Source of the DNA: Phaseolus vulgaris
Lineage: Eukaryota; Streptophyta; Magnoliopsida; Fabales; Fabaceae
Length of the DNA stretch: 64,000 bases
Reading direction: 5' to 3'
Assembly (NCBI RefSeq): GCF_000499845.2
Contig: NC_023749.2
Coordinates: 5,799,030 to 5,863,029, forward strand
Positions within the stretch are counted from its first letter, which is position 1. Every line of letters begins with the position of its first letter. Of the stretch, positions 36,201 to 47,479 are shown piece after piece. A program made the position numbers and the translations under genes. The notes under the pieces were generated by a model. That model had not been told where the DNA came from and made no database searches. It was given only the letters and a program-made list of their open reading frames with translations.

Positions 36201-37020
36201 GTTTTGAGTGAAATGGTAGATTATAATAAAATTATGAAGCATGTTTGCAGAAAAAGAATTTGAAATTTGAATTTTAGTTGCATGTTAAAATTCATGCTTA
36301 ATTTAGTATTATGATGTTTTCAATCAATAAAAAATAAGAGCAAGACAATTTTTTCTCAAGTAAAAATTAAAGTTTATTCTCTTTGATTTTGGGTAAAGTG
36401 AGACAAATCTCCTTTGTAACAAGAATGTATCATTTAAAAACTTATAAAATGAAATTAAAATGTTTTTATTAGATAAATATTATGTATATTTGCACATAAT
36501 ATATACAAAAATTAAAAAATAATATTTAATTAACAATGTAGAATGTATTTTAAGAATGATAATTATGAATTATTAAATGTAATTAATGATAAATTGTGGT
36601 TCATGACTTAATAATATGTTGTTTGTGAATGTACTAAAAACACATGATGACTTACCTATATAAGTATATGTTTCCTTTATTAAAAATGAGTCACCTAACT
36701 CGTATCCTAATAATAGTTAACAAAAGAAAAAGATTATATCTACATACCTAAAAGAAAATGCAATTTGTTTTGCTTTTTAATTCATAAAAAATCAAATAAA
36801 AAACGTGCAATTTTATTTTAAATCACCTTTTTTTCACAAAATCGTATATATTAAAATTGTTTTATCTATTAATGTAATTTTCTTAAAACTATAGTTTTAT
36901 GTTTTTGAATGAATATCACTCCTTTTATATAAGTAAAAATATAATAAAATTTATCTAGTAGAATGATTATGAGAAAAGTTGCCATTTTCCATTAGCTGAA
37001 ATTAAATATCTGTAAAATGA
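33240..37020. other. AT-rich intergenic DNA between HSC70 and ALB3
   Basis: No gene is supported. Two similar stretches, about 34540-34680 and 35150-35300 (both with CAAAGTCCAAAGCAAACCTGG / CAAAGTTTAAAACAAATATG type openings, AAGGAGTTTTCTAAAATTCA / ATGAGTTTTCCAAAATTCAT, and CACATGAGAATTTAAA-type ends), look like an old duplication. Function is unknown. Confidence 0.4.
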
Positions 37021-37040
37021 CCATAGAACCCCTAATCTTG

Positions 37041-37050
37041 TGACGTGTCA
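37041..37050 (+). promoter_or_regulatory. ACGT-core (G-box/bZIP type) site upstream of ALB3
   Basis: TGACGTGTCA, a near-palindrome with an ACGT core, lies 171 bp upstream of the ALB3 start codon. Such sites bind bZIP or bHLH factors and are common in light- and ABA-regulated plant promoters. Activity here is an inference. Confidence 0.4.
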
Positions 37051-37220
37051 CTCAGTCGGTGGCTGAAATCGGAGAGGAAAATCTGGCTCTAACCATCGTG
37101 CGCCTTGTCATTGCCTCGCAGGAAATGGGGATAATTAGGAAAATATTCCATCATCTCTAATCCGTTATGAGAAGCTGAACCATCCTCTGTACAATCATCT
37201 CCTTCAAAAGCTTCTCATCC

Positions 37221-40200
37221 ATGGCGAATACGCTCATTTCGTCTCCTTCGTTCCTTGGCACGCCGCTTCCCTCGCTCCATCGCCACCACCGCACCACCAC
37301 CAGGCTTGTCACCAAGGTCCATGTCAGCCTCCACCAAATCCCCCCTATCCACTCCATAAGCCACTCCATTGATTTCGCCGGTATAGCCACCAGAGCTGAA
37401 GGCCTTCTTTACACGCTCGCGGACGCTGCGGTTGCAGCGGACCCGGCCGCTTCCACCACTGATGTTGCTGTGCAGAAGAACGGAGGCTGGTTCGGCTTCA
37501 TCTCCGAAGCCATGGAGGCCGTTCTCAAGGTAAACTTCGTACTCCTGTATGTTAGTTTTAACTTCCTGTGTAAGGATTATTTGGCCTTTGTTAAGACTTA
37601 ACGAGTTGTGCGACGCTTCACGTGCGGAGCACGAGCCTCGATATTCATCGAACTTGTTTTCTCGAGATTGTGTGGCTTGCTTAGATGTTGTTAAGATACT
37701 CTCGGTCGTTGAGTTCTTACTAAGGAGAGAGATCGTTGATGTTGAACTAAGTGATGTTTGGATAGACTTCTATGTAAGAAGAAAATAAGGAGTTAATATG
37801 CTAAATATGAATTAAGCTTATTCTGTGTAAGTTAAAATTAGTTCATGCATTACTTAAAATTGACTTTTGGAGAAATGAGCTTCTTTAGATTAATCCATGC
37901 ATAAGCTAATTAATTTACGGGAGAACTTTACCATGTTCTTCTCATGTGAATGTTCATTGAGAACTTTATTTATTTAACCAAGACTGAGGTTTACTAGACT
38001 CTTGCTTGGATAAAGTTCTCTTATAGAAGAAGAAGCTTCTCTCACATGCTTAATCAACTTATACACCTCAGCTTTTAGAGAAATCAGATGAGAGAACTTC
38101 AATCGAAGTTAAGTGTAAAAGTTTACTTAGTTAAATAGGAAAACCTCGATACATTTTACCTTTTTATACTCTTCACCAATAAATTAGGGAAGTTCGTTCG
38201 AATAGAACCTAGAGAATAGAGAATGATGCTAATATTGTTAAATTCCTGGCAACTTGTGTTCCTGAGATGATATTTTGCAGGACATGTGTTCAATGCTCGC
38301 TTTTCAGCTTCATGCTGCAATATTAGCATCTTCTCTCACATGCTTAATCAACTTGTACACCTCAGCTTTTAGAGAAATCAGATGAGAGAACTTCAATAGA
38401 AGTTAAGTGTAAAAGTGATTTAGTTAAATAGGAAAACCTCGATTCATTTTACCTTTTTATATTCTTCCCCAATAAATTTGTAGAGAAGTTCATTCGAATA
38501 GAACCTAGAGAATAGAGAATGATGTTAATATTGTTAAATTCCTGGCAACTTGTGTTCCTGAGATGATATTTTGCAGGATATGTGTTCAATGCTTGCTTTT
38601 TAGCTTCACGCTGTGATATATTATTTGTTTCATGGGAAGCTATATTTGGAATAGTAAATAGTGCTGTTTGTTTATAATGGTATTCTAATTTCTGCGAGAC
38701 ATTTTACGAACTACACAATTCACTTGGCATGGCCCTTTGTTTACAATTAATGTTATTTATAACAAAAGATAAGAGGAAAACAAACTACCTAACAAATAGG
38801 AAGCTAGGTTACTTCTCTTGTTATAATAATTTGATGGATTTAACATTTTATTATGAAATGTTCGCATGTTGTTATTCAGGTACTTATGTGTTTTTAATGC
38901 TTATTTGTTTTTTCTTTCTGGTTTTTAGGTGTTGAAGGATGGTCTTTCTGCTGTGCATGTGCCTTATACATATGGATTTGCTATCATATTACTCACTGTT
39001 ATAGTTAAGGCTGCGACACTTCCCTTGACAAAGCAACAGGTTGGTACAAATTAAGCATTTTCTAGGGCCAAAGGAAGCATGATAAATTTGCAAATTTACT
39101 GCAGCCTTTAAATTATGTAAATCACTTTGTTTGAAACAGTCTTTTCCCATCACATTGAAGTGACCGGAATATTTTGTTCTTCAAAGCCTGACATACTGAA
39201 TGAAAATATTTTGAAAAAGTCACAAACTATATATGAATTTGATCTCTCAATTAACATATGTTTTGCTTGACTACAAGAACTGTGGATTTTAATTAAATCT
39301 ACAGGTTGAATCTACATTGGCTATGCAAAATCTTCAACCAAAAATTAAGGCTATTCAAGAAAGATATGCTGGCAATCAGGTGAGGGGTGTTGGCTATTAA
39401 GCATCCATTTTGATCTTGAGTAAGTATTGATTTCGTCTTATCTTATAACATTGTTCTTTCTAAACTATTCATTTTGTTGACCTCTTTTTAAGGAAAGAAT
39501 ACAACTTGAGACATCAAGGCTATATCGGCAGGCTGGGGTTAACCCATTGGCAGGTACTTTTGCCCTTAATTTCGGTGCATCTTCCTCAACAGTGTTTCGG
39601 AATAATAATACCTTTCATGAAGCTAATAAACATTGGTCCTGTGTAATAATTATGAAGGTAATAGAGCTTCTATGATCATAATGAAACGGCTTTGCTTATG
39701 TATGATGACCACAAATATATGGTTTTGAAGTAGGAGTGCTTATAGCAACAGTAATTATTTGATTTTATTTTGTTCATCCATATTGCCCCTGACCTTTGTT
39801 TTAATATTCAGCAAACAGCCATGTTATCTTAGTTGGATTTTGTACATATTTTATTCAACTACTGACTTATAGACTCAACTTCTACTGCATTGGCATCAAT
39901 TTGTATAGGCTGTTTACCTACTTTGGCCACAATTCCAGTCTGGATTGGTCTCTACCAAGCATTATCAAATGTGGCCAATGAGGTAATTACTAATTAATGC
40001 TGTAAGCTTTTATTATTTGAGCAGAGATTTTGATGGACAAATTATTCACAGAAAATGTTTCTTTTGCTATTATGGAAAACTTTTATTTTGAAGGGACTAT
40101 TAACTGAGGGTTTCTTTTGGATACCCTCTTTGGCTGGTCCTACTACCATTGCTGCTAGACAAAGTGGAGCTGGAATTTCTTGGCTTTTTCCATTTGTGGT

Positions 40201-42909
40201 AAGGAAGACATCTTTTTCTTTGTAGGTGAAATAATAAGTTGTAGTTGGCCTTTTTTTCCCAATTCCTATGAGTTTGGCATATGATCTTTTAGCCAGAAGA
40301 CTGTTCTCTCATTGTTATAGATGGATTGCTCACTTGTTGAAGTTGTGTATCAAGAGGAAATAAATAGCAACTTTGTAAAAATGATTTTGTACTCTTTTTT
40401 ATCTTTATACAATCATAACAAACATCTGTTATTCAGGATGGGCATCCACCTTTGGGTTGGCAAGATACTGCAGCATATCTTATTTTACCCATTCTTCTTG
40501 TTGTTTCTCAATTTGTTTCAATGGAAATCATGAAACCACCTGAGGTAAACAACATCAGTTCTCGTCTGTTTCATTTATTTGGTTATCACAAGGCAGGCCT
40601 AAAAGATTTCTTTTGACAGACAGATCCTTCCCAAAAGAATCAACTTCTTGTTTTAAAGTTTCTTCCACTCATGATCGGCTACTTTTCACTATCTGTCCCA
40701 TCAGGATTAACAATTTACTGGTTAGTTTTTTCAAAAACTATGTTGATACCGTCTTTTCCAATCTATATATTTTTATTTTTCATGATTTTGCCATAACTTC
40801 AAACATTCTTTGGTTTATTTATTATTGGTTGCAAATATATTTATCTTCTACACTATCTAGGTATGTCCAATTTGGTAAGAAAACTTTAGTAATTGTATCT
40901 GTACCGCTCTTCTTATTTCAGAAACAATTTCCTTGATATGCATGCAACAAAAAAAAATACAGAGAGCAAATGCATGAGAGCTTAAATTCTTTTTGGTGGA
41001 AATAATAGCATATCATGATTACATTTTAGATTGGGAGATGGTCTTGACAACTTCGCTTGTGTTCTAATGGGAATAAAAGAAAATTTCTTTGCTGATTGGT
41101 TTTGTGTTTCTTTTACTAGGTTTATAAACAATCTCCTGAGCACAGCTCAACAAGTATGGTTGCGCAAATTGGGGGGTGCAAAGCCTGTTGTGACTGAAAA
41201 TGCCAGTGGGATTATTACTGCAGGACGAGCTAAAAGATCAGATTCGCAACCAGCAAAAGGCGGTGAAAGGTTAGTGATTTTTTCTTTTACATATGCAGAG
41301 TTTTAACTCCTGTTGGATAACAAATTGGTGATCTACAGGTTTAAGCAATTAAAAGAAGGGGAAAAGAAGAACAAGTTAACCAAGGCACTGCCAGTGGAAG
41401 ATGTTCAGCCACTGGCTTCTGTTTCTGCTTCTGATGATGGCTCGGATATAGAAAGTGACAACAAGGTATTTCATTTGTGGAGTTTATTAACATGATTTTG
41501 ATATTGCGCAGGAATCTTTATAAATTCAATTTTATACAAAGAACAATGTCTAACTATCCTTGATTTCCAATTTTTTCTAAGATGAAACATCTTGTTCATT
41601 TTCCTGCATGTGTGAAAAAATAACTCTCCAGCCATAGATTGAAGTTTGAAATTTTCTTTACCTATTTCAATTTTGTATTGCACATGATCAGTGTTTAGTC
41701 TTTTCGCGTACTGATTCTGCTGTATATATAAAGTGACAGTGATGTTAACTAAGGAAAGTAAAGTTAGTCATTTGATGGGCCTTCTACCCAAATTTCTAGC
41801 TGGAAGAGTGTAGCTAAGATTGTTGGAATAATTTGAATCGAGGAAGGATCAGATGGAGATGCAGTTGGGGGAGAGCGAGATGGAGTAACAAGTTGGACGG
41901 TTTGGGTGTGAATGGGGTGGAATCTACCTATGGAAGACTTGGGGATGAATGGAGAGAGAAGGGGGTTGGGGGGTAGAGTAAAGACAAGAATGAAAACGGG
42001 GGAAAAAGATTTAAGTAAATGGTGGAAAGGTTGAGAGTGGGGGTATAAGGGCTGTTAACAGTTCTCTAGGCCATCTCTGGTAGCATTTATAGGATTTTCT
42101 AATTTTACCCTTTTAGTTGTAATTCTGTTTTCAGAGGATAAACCATAAACTATTTAGCACTACATACTATGGTGAGGCTCAAGTGTGGATTGAGAATGTG
42201 GAAGTTGAATAATAATATACAAGTATCAAAGACTCATATACCTCATGCCTTGAGCTTATGAGTTTAACATGCTGTTTAGACTGCATATATGGTTCTTAGC
42301 CCGTTGTCGAAGATCTTCCCAGGATTTTCAGCTCCCCTCACTTACCCAACACCATAACCCCAAAGCCTTGCTACACGTCACAATGTGAGTAGAGATTAAA
42401 TACTAAATGAACTCAAATCTAATTTCTCAACTGCTGAAAATCAATAGCGTGGAAAGATATGTCTCCCGTTAAAAAGAGAAGCTCGACCTTAAAATATAAT
42501 TCCTGTAGCTCAGATTGAAAAGGAGATGTCTTGAAGTCTTGTTTTACTTTTAACAAAGTGGTGGGAAACTACAGGAGAACGATCTAAAGCACTGCTCTTT
42601 TTAATTCCTCCCCTGCTCTCCTAGAACCACCTGACCAATCCCCTCCCTGATTTCCGTCCCAAACTGTTACGTGGGCTTGAGATTATACAGCTGTCCTTTT
42701 TTTCAGAAGAAAATTACCATGACTTTGTTATATTTGTTTTAAGATTGTTTAGAATGTTCATTATTAGATAAAATTCCCAATGCTAAGTTACCTTGTTACA
42801 GGAACAGGAAGTTGCAGAAGGAGCCTATGCTTCTAAAGTTGGTGAAGAGGTTCAAATTAATTCTAGGGACAGAAGAAGCAAGCGTTCGAAGCGGAAGCGT
42901 GCTGTATAA
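37221..42909 (+). CDS. ALB3: ALBINO3-type thylakoid membrane insertase (Oxa1/YidC/Alb3 family)
   Basis: Inserts light-harvesting chlorophyll proteins into the thylakoid membrane together with cpSRP and cpFtsY. Eleven exons with GT-AG borders, all keeping frame: 37221-37529, 38929-39039, 39305-39379, 39493-39553, 39909-39982, 40094-40198, 40437-40544, 40620-40720, 41120-41269, 41339-41465, 42802-42909. Together they give 442 residues, against about 460 for ALB3. The Ser/Thr/His-rich N-terminus is a chloroplast transit peptide. The 60KD_IMP domain follows, from about 100 to 330 (YTYGFAIILLTVIVKAATLP, QPKIKAIQERYAGNQ, QAGVNPLAGCLPTLATIPVW, FLPLMIGYFSLSVPSGLTIY), with about five membrane segments. 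The basic stromal tail keeps both cpSRP43-contact motifs: AGRAKRS at 349-355 and RSKRSKRKR at 432-440. This favours ALB3 over ALB4. The start is the first Met in frame; a likely poly(A) signal AATAAA lies at 43346. Confidence 0.93.
38036..38615 (+). repeat. Tandem duplication (294-bp period) in ALB3 intron 1
   Basis: Unit 1 (38036-38329) and unit 2 (38330 to about 38615) both start CTTCTCTCACATGCTTAATC. They share GAGAACTTCAAT.GAAGTTAAG, GAATAGAACCTAGAGAATAG and ATTCCTGGCAACTTGTGTTC with few substitutions and small indels. Each copy contains GATGATATTTTGCAGGA, which looks like a splice acceptor. The real acceptor of exon 2 lies about 310 bp further on (AG at 38927-38928). It is non-coding. 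Confidence 0.88.
41466..42801 (+). other. Long last intron of ALB3
   Basis: This 1336-bp intron is much longer than most of the others (73 to 399 bp; intron 1 is 1399 bp). About 41820-42050 is unusually purine-rich on the plus strand (GGGGGAGAGCGAGATGGAGT, then GGGTTGGGGGGTAGAG), and about 42300-42680 is less AT-rich than other introns. This suggests inserted sequence, but I recognise no element and no open frame. Confidence 0.4.
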
Positions 42910-43345
42910 AGGACCGCCATATACGGTTGTTTGTAGTTATAGTGAGTTTTGTATATCTCCAGAGATTATACCATTTTTGGGTTGGCAATTGATTAAATAT
43001 ACGTAATTTATTCCAGCATAATATCTTTTTTTGTTGTGTTAAATCTCTTTCAGCCAAGATCCCCTTCCCAGGAAACTAGGGAGCATAAAAACTTGCATTA
43101 CAAAAATTGTAGGCTTCTGACTGTTAACAGCACAGTAGTCTTGTATATGGAAAAAATATTGTTAAATGGAATCTGAATTCATTGTTATAAAATAATATGA
43201 AGCGGAATATGGATCTGTAGAGCAAGAGAGGTTTTCGAAATCAGAACTGATCTATTAAATCGGGGAAGGGATTTTGGTTAAGGCCTTGTGTGTCTGTGTA
43301 CACTTCTTATTTGTCAACATGTACTGCTTAGGTCAGGAAGTGTTC

Positions 43346-43351
43346 AATAAA
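43346..43351 (+). terminator. Candidate ALB3 polyadenylation signal
   Basis: AATAAA lies 437 bp after the ALB3 stop codon, in AT-rich DNA. It is the first perfect hexamer after the stop that I noticed. The converging CLE candidate ends about 220 bp further on. Confidence 0.35.
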
Positions 43352-43573
43352 CTTAACACAAAGCTGGTTAGTTAATAAATTGATAATTGCTTTCCTTTAT
43401 GCGAGGTCCATGCATTAGCTGTAGCTAATAAAGTACAAATTTTCAATTAATTACCATTTTGTACATACACAATGCTCCCAACAGTAGAGTTGCTAGTGTA
43501 TACCAATCCATTGATCTCAAACAGCTATTGATGTCTCTACTGAACGCTGATGGTGAATCCGTGTTTCCAACCT

Positions 43574-44077
43574 CTATGGTTTTGATGGCGGGCGTTGATT
43601 CCCTACTGGGTTAGGCCCTGATGGACTCTTACGATTCTTTTCATTAACCTGTGATTTTGGTTGTTCAAATCAGAATTTTGTCATGCCAATTAAGTAAAAT
43701 GATTAATATACTCATGCATTTACTAACCCATGAAGGAATGGCATGCCTAGTTTGCGACTGTGGTATAGCCCGTGGGGTTCTGAACTTGAAATAGACTAGG
43801 TACAAAAATATAAAATGACGTGGGATACCATTACTCATCAGTTTGTGATTGACTAAATAGACGAACAATCGAACATACAGAAGAAAATAGTTTCAGAGCT
43901 ATATGCAGAAGAAGGTGCAAATGCAATACCTGACTGCGTAGCCTGAACACCAGGAGTGACGTGATTGAGTGCAGAAGCTGGGAGCAGAAGCCATGCAAAG
44001 AGAAGATGGATGAAGATTTGTCTTCTCATCAGTGGCATACTTCGAGTGAGTAAGAGTGTTGCAGTCTTAATGAGCAT
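43574..44077 (-). CDS. Candidate CLE signalling-peptide gene, exon join unresolved
   Basis: The peptide exon (43574-43648) encodes VNEKNRKSPSGPNPVGNQRP and then PSKP before a stop. RKSPSGPNPVGN fits the CLE dodecapeptide pattern R-x-V-P-S-G-P-N-P-x-H-N, with Val and His replaced. The short basic-Pro tail is like that of CLE46-type genes. CLE peptides are secreted ligands of LRR receptor kinases. Upstream, 43930-44077 encodes a start region with a typical secretion signal (MRRQIFIHLLFAWLLLPASA), ending at a good donor TCAG|GTATTG. The acceptor CACAG|GTTAAT opens the peptide exon. The two ends differ in phase: the signal frame leaves one base, while the peptide needs phase 0. A direct join therefore stops at once. 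An unseen exon, another start, a sequence error or pseudogene decay could explain this. The peptide exon is confident; the whole gene is not. Confidence 0.6.
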
Positions 44078-44079
44078 GT

Positions 44080-45998
44080 CACAAGCATTTTGCTGGTTTT
44101 ATATGCTATATTTTTTGGTATTATATAATCATGACGAAACTTGAAATTTGATGTGAGAATGTTTGTAAAAGATGCCCGGGAATCCTATGCCATTACGCAC
44201 TGACTATAAAAGATCGAGAATCTGTTTTTATCCTCATTGTGGTTTGACTTCTTCTCCGTTATCATTTCTCTGTTATCATTGCTTCCATGATAATTTTACA
44301 AGTACTTGCTATTATTTATCTCTTGAGTGCTTCGCCGTTATGTCCGCATCCTTTCTAATAATTAAAAAAATTCAGCAATATTGTAGCGTATCAAATCTAT
44401 ATATTACCCTCCAAAATTGGTAACTTTAAATAGATAAGCTAACCCATATTAAATATTTACTCAAGATAATTACGTATCAACAACTAGAGTAATTACAAAT
44501 ACTAACTTAACATATTTACTAAATATTAAGTAAAAAAACATTGAACAAAATTGAGAGGTTTAAATCTTACTACGTTACTAGTGTAAATAAGAAGTGTTAT
44601 ACTATATGATGATGATAATGAGTATTTTGAACACAGTAAAAGTAAGAAAAAAGCTACAAAGTTTTTAATTTTTTTCTTTGTATTCCCCTACAAGTGAAAG
44701 TGGTATTATTTGATCTTAGTGTTCACTCCCCTGTATTTCTAACAGTACGTGTATTCTGCTTGCAAATATTCTTCCTTGTTCACTGAATTTAGCCTGAATT
44801 AGATTGAGTTTTGCTGATATAATGCTTTCTCATTCCGTTTGTAAGTTTATGTAAAGAAGTTGACTAAGTGCTATAGCTAGCGATTAGCATGGTAGATAAC
44901 CGGACTTATGAGAGACATGATGAAAATCTTTAGTTACAAAGTCAAGTGTTTTTATGATGATTGTTTGAATTGTGATTGAATCAAATGAATCACCGAACGA
45001 TAATGCTGCCAAAACAAATTTGCCAAAAATGTTATGGCAGCGACCAAACAAACGGTTGTGTCGCCCTTAAAATTAGGACGATGATTTTAAGTTAAACTAA
45101 TCCAGACTTCAGCTTTTGGTTTCTCAATTACTTACTTCAGCTTTAACCTTTTAAAAAAATTCTAAATTAACTTTAGTTTTCAATTGAACATTAATATCTA
45201 TTTTAATAACTTTTATTTCTATTTATTAATATTTACAAAGCTCAAAATCATATTAATTATATATATATAATATTAATTTATGTGTCTTTTAACATTTAAA
45301 TAGTTTATATATGCATCTGTTGTATGCGGTAGAGAGACAAAAGAGTAAAATAAATAAATTCTACAGCTATTCAATAGAATTAAGAAGATTTATTAGAGTT
45401 AGACTAACCTATGACTTTGAATGTGATTCAACACTTGTTTTATAAGCTTTTCAAAATTCAAAATCCTATTATTATTACTTCATTGAATATTAGAAATCAT
45501 TGAAATTCTTGTCCAATTAGGACTAAGTTATTGATTTTAACATCACTTATTTTTCAAGTGTGTTAATAAGTTACCAAATATAAGTGTTCATTCTAAGAAT
45601 AATTTTATGTAGTTTCACATATTATCACTTTATGTTCTTTATAATTGGTATGGTTTGCTAGAATTTAGATTTTTGTTGATGTATATAGGTTTTCATGATG
45701 TTTTTTTTTTGTTTTTTGCTTTTTCTTTAATATATATGTTTCCTTTTAAAAAATATGATTATTGAGGTTTTAAGTGTCAACATAACGATGTTTTCGTATG
45801 GATATCCTTTATATACCATTCCTTCTTAATAATTTGCTATGTAGCACGTTTGGTTAAGTATTTCCTAATTATAATCGTCCATACACTTGTTTATGTCTTT
45901 AAATATACATGGGAGTTGATTAATAGTTATGGTTTGGTAACGCTGAAATGGTGGTAGAAAAGTTTATGTTATTTTCCAATCTTTTATTCTTCAGTTGT
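44080..45998. other. Intergenic DNA upstream of the CLE candidate
   Basis: The nearest few hundred bases may hold the CLE promoter. No TATA box stands out. The 83-codon frame at 44172-44423 has no recognisable motif. The rest is AT-rich and empty. Confidence 0.4.
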
Positions 45999-46007
45999 AA
46001 TAATGAA

Positions 46008-46379
46008 GATTGTTTCTTCCTGCACCTCCACATATTCTTCTGCCACTCTCATACACAACGTGAAAATATCTTTTTATCCTTCTTGTGCCACCTACATAGA
46101 GTAGCTTCCGGATTATGTAATTCGGATACGCATTTGAAAAAAAGACTTTTAGATTATGTAATCCATAAGCTAAAAAATACTTCCAGATTACATAATCCAA
46201 AAACTAATTATGCATCTGAAAAAAAGCTTATAGATTATGTAATCCATAATTTAATTACGAATTTGAAAAAAGACTTCCAAATTACTTAATCCAGAATATT
46301 ACATAGGGGTATTTTTTGAAAATATAAAAATTTATGAGAGTGAGAGAAGAATATACGGAGGTGCAGAAAGAAACAGCCT
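46008..46379. mobile_element. MITE with CCTGCACC-type termini, copy 2, with target duplication
   Basis: A 372-bp element. The left end TGTTTCTTCCTGCACCTCCA continues into ATATTCTTCTGCCACTCTC. The right end, inverted, is TGTTTCTTTCTGCACCTCCG and then TATATTCTTCTCTCACTCTC. Arms are about 45 bp. ATAATGAA flanks both sides (46000-46007 and 46380-46387), an 8-bp target duplication; 8-9 bp would fit hAT or Mutator-like transposition. The interior carries several small palindromes of the type GATTATGTAATCCA spaced 50-60 bp apart. Confidence 0.75.
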
Positions 46380-46469
46380 ATAATGAATCCTCATTCATAT
46401 GAGTCCATGATCATTACAATAACTTGTTGGGCCTTGTTATTTCATCACTTTTACATTAATATCATGATT

Positions 46470-47129
46470 AATGGCTCTACATTTTGCACTTCTATAAATT
46501 TCAAGTGCCTCATACTCGTTGTGAAAAGACCAAACTACCCCTGATTATATCTATATTTAACCTACCTTGTCATTTCTCTCTCTCTTCTTTTACTCTCCAT
46601 TGCACCCTCTACATCCCTTCCAAAATTTCTTCCTCCGTTGTGAGTGGGAGAGGTTGCTGGAAGTACATTGATCACCACTGTACACCATAGTTGAAGTATA
46701 AGTGTTTATATTGTATTTTTGTTCTGCATGGTTTAGAGTTGTGTATAATATGATTTTAGATCCAAAAATATATTTCAGATCATACAATCTATAATAAATA
46801 TATATTACGGATTGTGTATTTTATAATATATGTTTAATCATAAATGAGATATTATCATCATTTCAGAATCTTTATTTTTGTGAAAATTGTTCCTATTGAA
46901 AAAAGTATTTATATTAAATAAATTATTATTTTAAAACTCAAAAAATACTCTTTTAAATAAATTAATTATGTTTGAAATTAATTCAAATAAATATAAATAT
47001 ATTAAAAAGTTTAAAAAATATATATTTCTGTATATTCTGAAATACAATTTTAAAATGGTAAAAATAGATTTTCATATTATATAGGGGTGCAGTTAAATTT
47101 ATGGTGGTGCATAATGTAAAACCCTGACG
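46470..47129. mobile_element. MITE with CCTGCACC-type termini, copy 3
   Basis: The left end has TACATTTTGCACTTCTATAA, then ATTTCAAGTGC. The right end, inverted, has TACATTATGCACCACCATAA, then ATTTAACTGCACC. TCATGATT occurs on both sides (46462-46469 and 47130-47137), a probable 8-bp target duplication. The interior is AT-rich with no coding capacity; the short frame at 46484-46690 lies in it. Confidence 0.6.
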
Positions 47130-47174
47130 TCATGATTGAAGGGCCATGAATATATGGAACCCAAATAGTTTTAG

Positions 47175-47471
47175 GCTTAATTCTCCCTGCACCCAGATCA
47201 ATTTTGATTTGCACCCATAATTATTTTTAAATTTCAAATTGTCCTTGTAATCTTTTCTGGATTTTCACATTCAAAATAAAATAAAATAAAAACTTTCAAA
47301 TTTTAGCATCTGAAAGACATTATTGTGTTCCAGATTATCATATCTGGAAGACACATTTCAATTACGGATTTGTATGTCTAGATTCTTATTTATGTTATGG
47401 ATATAAATATCCAAAAAAGTAAAGATAAAACAAACATTTTCTTTCGAAGATTAGGTGTAGGTCATAATTGG
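47175..47471. mobile_element. MITE with CCTGCACC-type termini, copy 4 (approximate)
   Basis: The left end TTAATTCTCCCTGCACCCAG, then TTGATTTGCACCCAT, closely matches the left end of the element at 24123. The right end, inverted (AATTATGACCTACACCTAAT), matches only for the outer 20 bp. Ends are approximate and no target duplication was found. Confidence 0.45.
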
Positions 47472-47479
47472 TCTATCTT

